64,000 nucleotides of DNA from Isoetes taiwanensis (lineage: Eukaryota; Streptophyta; Lycopodiopsida; Isoetales; Isoetaceae), in the NCBI GenBank assembly GCA_021234155.1, contig JAJEKV010000010.1, positions 22,714,833 to 22,778,832 of the forward strand. The letters are read 5' to 3'. The position numbers were made by a program, and so were the translations under genes. The number at the start of each line of letters is the position of its first letter. The first letter of the stretch is position 1. The notes under the pieces are model-generated. The model worked only from the letters and a program-made list of their open reading frames with translations. It was not told where the DNA came from and ran no database searches. This document shows, one piece after another, positions 42,545-53,206 of the stretch.

Positions 42545-45500
42545 ATGGATCACTCATTGGTCTCCAAGGCAAAAAGCGGTCAGTATGGGGTTCCTGCATC
42601 CTTTTTCTTATCTCGGCTGTTTATTTGTTTTTTGGCCTTGGCCAACCCAGATTTTAGAAATTGACATGGCGAGAGCATTAATTCTTTAAATTCATAATCT
42701 TGCCTGTAATCTGATCGTACATCTTTCATGGGGAGCAATGAAATCAACCTAGTGTGGCAAGTGTAGAGGGCTAGTTTGAAGAATCCGGCCCCCCTCTATT
42801 GTAGAATCCGGCCTGTGCAGCGATTGAAGCACCCATTGAACGAATCCGGCCCCCTCTGCTGCCGATTTAGTACAGGCAAAAAAATACCAAAAATCTTGTG
42901 TAGTTTGTCTTATCTGGGCGATGCAGTACAGGAGGGGGGCCGGATTAGTTCAATGGAGGGGGCCGGATACTACTGTAACTGCTCAGGCCGGATACTACAG
43001 TAGAGGGGGGCCGGATTCTTCAACTGTCCCGTGTAGAGTACATAAATCTTATCATGCACTAGCAATTTATGTTTGTAGCATGAATCCCCCATGATATATA
43101 ACTCTACATCTTTACCAATCAGCAAGTTTAAAATTTCTCAGGCTACCCTTGGCAAGTTTCAAGTAATACTTAAGTGATATTAAGTCTACAATCCATTTTC
43201 TATGTTATATTTTCATTTTGCAATGTTCCATTCTATCGGGAAGAGGTATGCGACTTTGTGTCTAATGAGCCCTTGGTTGAACATGGAATGCCTTTTGTCT
43301 AAACTATCTGTCCAGTGCTCAGGAAAGTAATAACCATCTCCCTGTTGTTAAGCAGCTTTTCATAATGTTGCTGTCAAAGCAGAACGGGTCTTTATCGACA
43401 TTAAGGCTGACCTAAAAGCTGAACTTTCAACTGGTATGTATGTTAGATCATTCGAATTTAGTTTCCTTGAACTGGAGAGAGAGGTCATTAACAATAATTC
43501 TCTACTACATTATTGTGTATATTGTTTTCATTCACTTGATTCCTGATCAGGTCTGGACGGCCGAGGGGACTCATTACCATGGACTGCCAAAGCAGAAAAT
43601 GAGAAGTGCTATGAAGACAGTTGGCGTTTGCGTATCTTAGAGATTTCAAAGGTATGTTACTCAAAACAACACCATCTATAATAGCATACAAACATGTCTT
43701 GCAATAATTGCATGTCCAAGTACGCCCATGCTTTTGAATTATGGAGTGAACAATATGGCTCAGACAAATATGTGACATAGCAGAAACCCGAGGAGTTTCT
43801 TTTGAATGGTGGCATTGAAAAAGATGTGCATTACTCAATGAAGTCAGCACGAGCAGTGCTTGAGGTAATAGATCGTTGTTGTAAGTCTTACAAATTTATC
43901 CACCTTTGGTAGGAATAATCACAAAAGTCTAAACATTTGTCTAATGGGCATTGGTGCCATCTTGTTCACTCTTGTACTATTTAAACAGCATGATGAAAAC
44001 CTGAGAGTAGTAAGATTTCAATATGTTCCGAGGCTAATGAAGGAGGCCGACTTTTGGAAACGATACTTTGCTGCTGTGAGAAATGTAAAGCGGGAAGTTA
44101 TGGAAGCAAGTACTCCAGAGCCAAGTACTTATTCTGAGAAGTCCGTTTCGGTGGTCAGTTTAATCTCAGATTGTTCTCAATCACAGGTAATTCCGCACAT
44201 CTCAGTCGTAGGAAACACAAGAAACATGATTATCATGATAGGGGGATAAAATTTTGGAAGAGGTTATTTGTGATTATATTAGCTTGTGGAATAGCAGGTC
44301 AAATCAGAGAGGGATAGATGGAAGGAAATGATATGTTTATTTCATTTCTTCAGAGCCCGCAGAAGGACCCCATTGAAGAGGCAGCTTACAAGAAGGTCTT
44401 TACGGCAGCAGCACTACCTTCACCAAAGGCCGTGAGACGCCTTGCTTCATTTATCGTGTGAGTTTCCAGAAAATTCCTGACATGCTTGGACAACATTGAC
44501 TGATAGCAATTACTTTTCTGACCAGAGTTGGGGGAAACTTTCAGTCAATGAGAGATTTAGCAGATGGCAATTTCGACAATGCCAACAACGATTGGTCCAC
44601 CTTTAGTCTTGCAGCAGTAAGAATACTTTCCCTCCGAGAAAAGGATGGAAGCTTGAAGGGGCGAACCAGTAACCATGGTGGAAAACACCATCATTTGATT
44701 CGATCGCTCCTTGATGCTGGTAAGGATGTTGCTCATTCATGCTGGTAAGGATGTTGTTAACTTTGGAGCTCAATCCAGATGCCAAATGGAAAGAGAAGCA
44801 CTTAACAGCTAAAGAAGTGGGCTTTGAAATAAAGTCAAAGGTTCCAGATGAGATACATGGGGCTCCTCTTATTGGTTTTGTTACTCATTTAGCAGAGATC
44901 ATGTCTAGTATTAAAACAGGAAGGCAAATGGCTGAGTTTTGGTCTGAGTTGATAAAAGAGGTGAGCAAACACCTTTTGTCATAAAAGCTATTGTTTAAAT
45001 ATATACAAATTAACATACACTTACTTAAATATCATTTCTTTGTATTTGGAGACAGAGAATGTACACAAGGACATTGACTTTATTTCTTCTGTATCAGCTT
45101 AGGTGCCTGTGGAGGGATGGAGTTCCAATTCCACACGTGCCAGTGGATAACGTTCCAGATTTGCGCTATTGCCTGCTTCATCAGCAGCTGCAGGTTGTTA
45201 ATTGCTGCATAGCAAGACGCAAGAAACGATCTGCTGCCTTATTTTCTTTAGATAAGTTACAAGAAACAGCTACAACTTTTCCAATACAAGGAACTGGAAG
45301 GACAGATAGATCAGTGGGGCTGTATGCTATTTGCAAGGATGCGAATCCTGTTCTAAGATTAGGGGCTGATCATCCATCTGGAAATTTAAAGATGCTAGAA
45401 ACACAAGAACCTGTATACTCTCCAATAACGCAGGCATGTCATTCTTCTTTGGCCTAAAACCCAATTTTTATCAACCCATAATATTCATAGTAATTCAAGC

Positions 45501-47037
45501 ATGCCCTCAAAATTTGACAGGAAGGTCCTGTTTTAACAGAGGATCTCATTAAGGAGACAGAGGAACTTGTGCTTCGCACTAAGAGGTGACTGAATAGTTC
45601 CTTTTTGCCTCTAACAGGAGCTTGTTTTTTCCAAATGACTATAAAATCATGGAGAAGCTTATATGGAAACTACATGTCTCGGTGTTTTATTGATAGCTGG
45701 AACCAAAAGAGTTTTTAAGTGGATTGGTGTAATATGAAAGCAATCTGCTTTGTGTCAATAGTTTGTTAAACAATTAGATTGTGCTTTGCAGTGTTGGTGC
45801 CGGTTGCTCTCAGCTCTTCTCAGATATGCAGGCTTTCAAGGCAAGCTGTTTTGCTAATGCAGATGCAGTATAAGTAAATCAGACCTGTGAACTATACTTT
45901 AACATCAGAATATTTGTTACAGGCTGCAAATCCTGGTTGCATTTTGGAAGATTTTGTTAGATGGTACTCTCCACCTGATTGGAAAGAAGGATCTGTATTA
46001 GCAGTGGATGGTTCTGACGGAGGGCCTAGTTCTCATGGCCATCTTAGTGCGAGAATGAAACTTCAAGGTAACTTGCTTTACTAGTGTGGTTGGATGAAAT
46101 TTTATTAAGGTTGTGAACTTTTTTCATTTTAACATTCATGCTTGGCATGCCTGTATTGTGTCATCTTCTCATTGGTTGCCCATGATTCAGATATGAATGA
46201 GTACAACTGACATTACTTAATACAAAATATTTTAAACTTTGGTTTTTACCCTTAAATTGTTGTTCATGGTTTTTTAGGGAACCTTTGGCAAGAACTCTGG
46301 TTTTCAGCTCGTCCAATTCCAGCTGTAAAGCAGGCCCCTCTTTTTGATGAAGATTTAGCTGGGTAGGCAATTTTACTCCATACATGAAAGCACCTCGCAC
46401 ACAATATCAATGTTATATCCTTATGCGTTGCTTGTTCCATATGCAGTGAAAGTACATTGTCTGCACTAGAGGACATCAAGCCTGCTGATCTTTTTGAGCA
46501 ACTATTCATATCCACAGTGAGTTATTATCATAGAGGAGGATTGTATTAGAAGTTCTCTAACTAGTGTTTTCCTTCTTACAGCTGGGTGTTGGACTCGCAT
46601 GTGTGGATACTTTTTGTACTGAAAAGAATGGACCATTGACAAAGACTTTAAGGGAATGCATAGACTATGTTACCTCCACTTGTAAGCGACATATGGATTC
46701 TGAAACCATTGATTCTCTTTGCGAGGTAAGGAAGGTACTTTTATATGTTACTTGAAGATGCAGTACTTTCCAATAAAACATATTTCTCCAGGTCTATGAG
46801 TTCATGGAGAGCATGGTCCATGCTCCTCCAGAAGCACCTGATTATGGCATGGACTTCGTCGAGCTAAATGATAGCATAGACTCTAAATCTTGTACTGATG
46901 ATCAACAGAAAGCACACGAGAGACCAAATGTGCTGATCCGTTTTTTCGAATCTAAAGCTTCTCTTTTTGAGTGGAGGCCGAAACACGAGGAAGAAAGGAA
47001 GGTTCCCACAGCCGAAGGCGAGTGGACCATTATCTGA
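42545..47037 (+). CDS. Rab3GAP catalytic subunit (plant type), 16 exons
   Basis: Exons by my reading: 42545-42578, 43356-43433, 43551-43651, 43784-43864, 43989-44186, 44354-44457, 44526-44719, 44809-44960, 45098-45433, 45521-45585, 45792-45840, 45923-46067, 46278-46362, 46447-46516, 46582-46725, 46792-47037; 2,082 bases in frame, 693 residues. Family marks: KAKSAF/VAVKAERVFIDIKADLK at the N-terminus, LLHQQLQVVNCCIARRKK, VGAGCSQLFSDMQAFKAANP, GCILEDFVRWYSPPDW, LSARM, ELWFSARPIPAVKQAPLFDE and KPADLFEQLF. In animals this subunit pairs with RAB3GAP2, acts as GAP for Rab3 and exchange factor for Rab18, and works in membrane traffic. Two introns start GC (45434 and 45841). Residues about 72-125 look like a BSD domain. 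The start is the only ATG in the frame of exon 1. AATAAA lies at 47231. Confidence 0.85.
42775..43025. mobile_element. MITE with long G/C-rich inverted repeats in Rab3GAP intron 1
   Basis: About 251 bp. The left arm TTGAAGAATCCGGCCCCCCT and the right arm AGGGGGGCCGGATTCTTCAA are perfect inverses, and similarity continues about 40 bases inward. A second, inner inverted pair (TTGAACGAATCCGGCCCCCT against GGGGGCCGGATTAGTTCAAT) gives a nested hairpin. No convincing target duplication was identified. It lies wholly within intron 1 (42579-43355). Confidence 0.65.
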
Positions 47038-47230
47038 AGCAAGATTGTACATATACTGGTGTGTTCCAGATGTAAATCCATGTGAAATAATATACATAGA
47101 AATTTGGGGTGGTTACCCCTCGATAGCACATTATACCCTCTTTTCATAGAGGGTATAGAGCAACATATTGTAGAGATATTAAAGGGGGTGATTTTTTGAC
47201 AATTGGAGAGAGGCTCTGTACATCTTATTT

Positions 47231-47236
47231 AATAAA
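47231..47236 (+). promoter_or_regulatory. Candidate polyadenylation signal of the Rab3GAP gene
   Basis: AATAAA about 195 bases after the stop codon, in T/A-rich sequence. Plant signals are loose, so this is only suggestive. Confidence 0.3.
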
Positions 47237-47239
47237 ATT

Positions 47240-49190
47240 TAAATTTGTTGTATCAGTGGTAAATTTGTTCAGTGGTGGGATCAATTGTAATGAAATGTGT
47301 CCCCAAAAGCTGTACAGCAAATTTCTTGTATGTGATATAAACACATGAACTAAAACCAAAACAAACAAGTGAATGCTTGCAATGCAATTGTCAGGAGTGA
47401 ACTTATGCCAAGAATTTTTAAAAGGCATGAGTATCCTATGTGGGGTCTCCAACATTGCAATACAGCAATAAATTAGTGTTTTTTCTAAGCATATTGGTGC
47501 CCAAAAGAAAAATAGTGCTGCAAGTGTCTGGAAAGGGGAAGAACAGAGCTCCAATAGTGCTGGAAAGGGGGAAGTGCCATCATTCTGGATTGATCGCGGA
47601 TTAGAATGGTCATAAACTCTTATTTTATGGGTCTGAATGCCCTCTCTTTTTACTCACGATGAAGGCTTAGGATATGCCCTAGGAATACCCTTGTAGATTC
47701 TGTCTTGTCATTCGCACATAAAGATGAGTTTGTAGATTTCCTTCGCGTTCTTCTTTGGATTTGTGACATGTTTCGAGAGCAGAATCTGTTCTCTACCTCA
47801 TCTTCACATTAAATGAATTCTTTACGCAGCCCTGATTTCGGGCTGCGATGCGTCAAGTCGACTTGCATACGGAGGGTGTAAGGCGATCTGCACTAGATAG
47901 ACATTGCAAGTCTACTTGAAAAGTAACAATAAGAACATCATATCCCCATTTGCCTATTGCCCATGCATTTGCTTGGCTTTGGCATCCTCAGATCAACTAA
48001 GGGAGAAGTTAGAATTCAAGCCCATCTTTTACTCTTCACAAATATAAGTATTAATGTAGCAAATATTTTGTTGTTGTAGACGACTTGTAATCTTAAAAAG
48101 GTGTGATGATCCCAAGAACTTCCTAACTTCTTTGGCACACCTTTGCTTAACCAAGCTTATACTGCATGATTTGAAAAGCCAGACAAGGCGAAGGCGCACA
48201 CATCCACGCAAGCACAAGGGCGACAACAAGTGGTGCTATGACATTGCCTTCTTCTATGAAGGGGACACTCCGACATTACAATATGTTCTAATGGATGGTA
48301 CAATCTAAACTGATGATACATTGGCCTTAGGACAAGGAGGATTGGGGCTACATTAGCCTTGGGACTATCGATCGATGGATCGATGGATAGATGGATAGAT
48401 AGATAAATGGATGGATGGATGGATAGATAGATAGATAGATAGAAGCAAATGAACGCAGGGATACGAACTCTATAGATGCATGACTTGCAGGGATACCCCT
48501 CTTTCCCAAGTATCTACTCTCGCAGGGATATGAACTCAAAGGGATACGAACTCTATAGATGCATGACTTGCAGGGATACGAACTCTATAGATGCACATTG
48601 TGATGCAGCATTTGGCTTCCCATAATAGGTAGAGCAAGACCACGAGGTCGAGTTGATCGTGTTAATCTAGGTTTTTGTATTTTAAAACTGATCTTTTCAA
48701 ATAGATAGTTTTATATCCTCCATAATTCTCTGATGTAGCAAAGGAAGAAGGATGGCAGCAGGGACCCATGTCTGGCACCGCACTAAGGCCTCCTTGTATT
48801 GCCCATGGCTGCAGGAAGGTGCGTAAGTCGCCAAACATGAGGCTTATTTTCAATATTTTTTGTTTTTTCATATGTTAAGTTTCTAAAATTGAGGTATGTT
48901 AAACAGAAACATTTGTAGTTGGCCAAGGTTAAGCCCCCTAGATTGGATGCCCATAGCAGTGGGAATGTGATTCACTGATAAAGTTGAATCAAGAGTTTTT
49001 GGCCCTGGTGGTAAATTAAAGTAATGTATTTTCTATTGTCTAATGTTTATTGATAATAAGGTAAAATAAGGTAACAGACAGTAAAGTAATAGAATAGAAG
49101 GTGAATGTTAAAATTTATAATACATAGGAGTAAAATAGGAAAGGTCGTGGATATGACATATTTTAAAACTAAAATAACAAAAAAGAACAC
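47240..49190. other. Intergenic interval with GATA microsatellite
   Basis: No gene recognised. A GATA/GATG microsatellite lies at 48366-48443. Immediately after it the phrase CAGGGATACGAACTCTATAG with ATGCATGACTTG recurs at about 48457, 48540 and 48571. Confidence 0.55.
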
Positions 49191-49279
49191 GTGGGGTTGC
49201 TTGAACCAGAACTCGCAACATGCTTAAATTGTGGTCCAAGGCCCTCAAGGGGGTTGATGGACGTTAAACATTACTATAA

Positions 49280-50300
49280 ATTATGCTCAAATAAAAAAGT
49301 TGTTAGAGCTACTTTGCCTCATCAGCTACCAGCATGTAAGGGTGGCTCTACCATTGAATGCACTAAAGAAAGCTGTTAGAGCGGCTCAGCCGTGTCAGCT
49401 TTAGGCATACTAGCAGGGTTCTACCCTCGATATCAACTGAAAACGAATGAACGCTGTTAGAGAGGCTCAGCCCCGTAGCTTTTGCCACTTATACTTGGTC
49501 CTGCTAAGACTGTTAGAGTGGCTATGCCTCGTTAGCTCTTAACGGATTGAAGTGGTTCCACCACCAGTGTGAAGCATTCTCCACATTCAAGCATAGCTGT
49601 TAGAGGAGCTCAGCCCCATCAGCACCACCCTTAATTGGAGATATAACATCAAGGTTCTAAGCGCAAGCTGTTAAAGTAGCACGGCCCCATCAGTTTAAAG
49701 CATGAGAGTGGGGTAGTAACCTCGGTGCCAAATGCAAAATGAACGAAAACTTTTAGAGTGGCTCAGCCCCGTCAGCTTTCGTCAAATATAATTGGTCTTG
49801 CTAAGACTATTAGAGTGGCTATGTCCCATCAGTTCCTAGCGGATCAATGTGGTCTCATCACCGGTGTTAAGATATTCAATGGGTATCTATTAGAGAGGCT
49901 CAACACATCAGCCCCACCCAATTGTGGACATAACATCGAGGTTCTAAGAACAAGTTGTTAGAGTGTCAAGGCCCCGTCCGCGCTAGGCATGACAGTGGGA
50001 TTCGAACCCCAGTGCCAACTTGAAAAAATGAAAGAAAACTAGTAGACAGGCTCAACCCCATCAACTGTCATCAATATATGTGTGGTCTTACTGAGACTGT
50101 TAAAGTCGCTATGCCTTGTCAGTTTTTAATAGATCAATGTGGACTCACCATTGGTGTTAAGCAATCTCAACATTCAAGGGTAACTATTAGAAAGGCTTAG
50201 CCCTGTCAGCCGTCACCATGGATTTGTGGATATACCACCAAGGTTCTAAAAGCAAAAAAAAAAAGCTATTATTGTGGCATGATCCCATCAGCTATCAATA
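49280..50300. repeat. Higher-order tandem repeat, ~290-bp period of four subunits
   Basis: The core TGTTAGAGTGGCTCAGCCCC or a variant recurs about 13 times (near 49375, 49456, 49511, 49592, 49670, 49752, 49808, 49888, 49958, 50040, 50100, 50186, 50265). Spacings are about 55, 81, 78 and 82 bases in turn. Every fourth copy is most alike (49456, 49752, 50040), giving a period of about 290. One subunit contains GGGATTCGAACCCC (about 49990-50003), the complement of a tRNA B box. No coding frame of note. Confidence 0.75.
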
Positions 50301-50388
50301 TGATATTAGTTGTACCAAATAATGGGGGGTATCCAGGTAGTTTGGATTATTTGAAATTCAAAAATAATGGAAAAATATTAACTTAAAG

Positions 50389-52415
50389 GTGTGGTATGAA
50401 AAGGGATTGGGGTGTCAATCAGGGACCATCAAGAGCAAACTGAATAGCAGGATGATGAAAGCAAGGAGAAAGAAGTGTCACCATAGAGATGGAGGGCCTA
50501 AGAAAACTCGAGGTGGAGGAAATAGTGAAGGGTTTGGCAAGGATGGCCTGCCAACAAAAAGTACTCATGAGCAAAATGGACCATGTGGTAGAATTGAAAC
50601 AAACAGTGGAGATTCAAACGAGGGTTATCAGCCTAAAAGAGCGAATGGAAGCATCGAAAAAAACTGTTGAAGCAAATAGAGCATTGGTCAAGCGGAGGCG
50701 AGAGATCTTGGAAGGTGGGATGTGCATCTCATGGGCCTGGCAAACCTTGAGGAAAAAATAGCAAGGCAAATAAAAGAGGTGCAAGAGCAAATGATGATAA
50801 GGCTAGACATCAGAGTAATCAGAATTAGAAAATTTCCTAAGAAAAAATGTTTATAAACTGGTTGCAGACTTTTTCCAAATGGAAATGGGAGAATCGAGGG
50901 CTGTAATCGTTCGGGCAGAAAGCGTGGGTCTCTACAGAGGCAGAGTAAGGCATATCAATGTCACCATTCAAGATACAATGGTGAAGCAAAGGATACTGTG
51001 GAAAAGCGGAATGATTAAAATGTGGGGTCAAGGTGATAGAATCAAGAACAAAACAACAAAGTGAGGAGAGGATGCAAGAATTGGAGAAGTTAAGGAAACT
51101 AAGGAATGATGGGGTCCAGGCCCAGTTACAGAATGGGAGAGCACAAGTATGGATTACGGAGCAGAATGGGCTGGCAGGGGCGTCATCAAAAAGCAGTCTG
51201 CGCCAATAGCAGGGATAGAGGAATCAATCAGTGGAATGGAGAAGGGTGCGGGACTAAAAATCATGGGGATACAAGAAGATGTGCACGAGGCAAAAGGAAA
51301 AAGCACAAGGGGCATGAAGAGGACTCAGGAACAGGAAATAGTGAGTATGAAGAGCCAGAGCAGATTAAACAAACAGAAAGAAGTAAGGCGAGCAGGAAAG
51401 AGTGGCGGGGCAGATACCAGGGAAACCATCAGAAAGGGAAAGAACAGAAACATCAGAAACTTGCAATAAATTTCAGAAATTGCATTGGATACCCTTCAAA
51501 CGATGGAAGGGTCTAACGCGATTCGAAGGAGAGGATGTTATATGTCTGGCCGAAACCTGGGAGTACCAAGAAAAAAGACTGCTAGAGGTTCACGAGTATC
51601 TCTTACTATCAGCCTCGAAATGAAAAAATAAGTTGAAAGGAAAGGGGACAGCAGGATAGCATGTTATATGCTACAAAGCAGGATACTAGAACGAAAATTG
51701 AAGAAGCAGGCATAGAGAGTGAATACATGATTGTCCATCTGATATTAATTAATGAATAAATAAGGTTTGTTTTTAATAAGAGTGTATGTTCAATTGAATT
51801 TAGATATCCAACAATTTGTTCAGATTGGTGAAGCCCTAAACAAGTGGAGAATAAGGGGATGGTTGTTGCAATTGGGGACTTCAATGCAAGGACAAGGAGA
51901 GGACTATCCAAATTTGTAAGTTCTACAGAGCTAGATGAGGGTATCATTGAAGAGCATCTGAGGTTCGAGAGAATCTCATAAGATAGCAGGAGAAACAAGG
52001 GAAAATGCTAATTGACATGTGCTGGATGTGGAGATGATTACAACAAATGGCGTATGAAAATGGAGAGGGTCTGGAGGTTACACATGTCAGACCTATACAA
52101 GAAAGAATATATAGTCAATTACATATCTTAGACCCCACAACCACAGATTGGATAAAAGAAATTAAGTTATTAGATTGGTCAGTCGGCACTAGGAAGACAC
52201 ACAAACCAATAAGGATCGCCATCAAAGTTAGTGGTCAAGCAACCATACAACAGGAAGAAGACGATCAGATAAGATACAAATTGGATGCAAAGCAAAATGG
52301 AGAATTTCAGAGAAAAGGTAGACAATATGCTAACAGAGATGGAATTGGGGGCCCGGGAGAGGGGGGGGTTTTAAAGCTACGAAAATGGGCAGGAAACTAG
52401 ATGAGTTACTAAAAA
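50389..52415 (+). pseudogene. Decayed L1-like LINE (ORF1 and endonuclease part)
   Basis: Broken frames in order. A coiled-coil-like segment (50489-50760) is followed by an ORF1 RNA-binding-like part (50870-51060, MGESRAVIVRAESVG, RHINVTIQDTMVKQRILW). Then comes a LINE AP-endonuclease start (51480-51600, FEGEDVICLAETWEYQE) and, after a gap, VAIGDFNART (about 51870-51900) with an LIDMCW segment. No reverse transcriptase follows; the sequence is cut off by the Copia LTR at 52419. It is a third LINE lineage, unlike those at 1.7-3.9 kb and 31-37 kb. Confidence 0.6.
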
Positions 52416-53206
52416 ATGTGATGGGAATTCACCTCATAATCCTGCAACATCTAATCTATGAGAAGCAGTGGCAGTAGATTTGATTGTGCAGAAAATGATT
52501 TAAGTTGAGCACTAAGTTAGCAAAGGTTACAAATCATGAATTAAGTTGTATGAAAAGTAGAGTGCCTATGAGAAGCAGTGGCAGTAGGCCAGACGAGTTC
52601 AATCTTAATATTCCTTATTCATGATGCAGGGATCAAACATGTGTTTCCAGTTGAAGGTGCATGTTAAGAATTATTGTGACCTAGTGTCAATATGGTTGCA
52701 AGAAGATAACTTAAAATTGGAGATATAATTCAATGGTTCAAAGGACCCGTTTGCAATGTTATGTCTGTGGGATAATTTCGACGAAGTCATACTTCTTAAG
52801 TTATTCCTGTGGGATATATGGGTAGAAGAGCCAGAGCTCGGATTGGAAAGAATGCACCTCCCTAAACCGCCGGAATGATCTCTACATAACTATTGAACTT
52901 GCTTGTAGCGGTGGAACGATTGAATTAAGCTGTGGAGGAGACGAGCAGACGAAGATTCTTCTGGTCAAGAATGCTACAGTGATCGGGTCAATGCCCGATG
53001 AACAGTGACTCTATTAATTTGGTTTCTTAAGGTTCAATGGTTTATTGACCCTTAAAACATTGTATTACATTCTATTGTTTGAAATAGAATGATTGCAAAC
53101 TTGCACTTGATCTAGAGGAGATTAGTGACCATATTGTGGCTCTCCTCTAGACCATTAATTGCACTCTATATGCTCAAGTGTTTGTTTGAGAAATAAATCT
53201 TGCTAG

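Noticed and set aside
42365-42664. Open frame with hydrophobic segment (LLLGLLIGGGIGLLLL) upstream of Rab3GAP
   Set aside because: It begins at a non-ATG codon; only its last part from the ATG at 42545 to 42578 is used as exon 1. The hydrophobic part is 5' leader by this reading.
44715-44765. Frameshift or stop in the Rab3GAP gene at a 25-bp duplication (GCTGGTAAGGATGTTG twice)
   Set aside because: Using the donor at 44720 and the acceptor at 44808 gives an 89-bp intron that keeps the frame and the conserved protein; the duplication lies inside the intron.
49990-50003. A tRNA gene on the minus strand
   Set aside because: Only the B-box-like segment is present; no cloverleaf could be drawn with an A box and acceptor stem.
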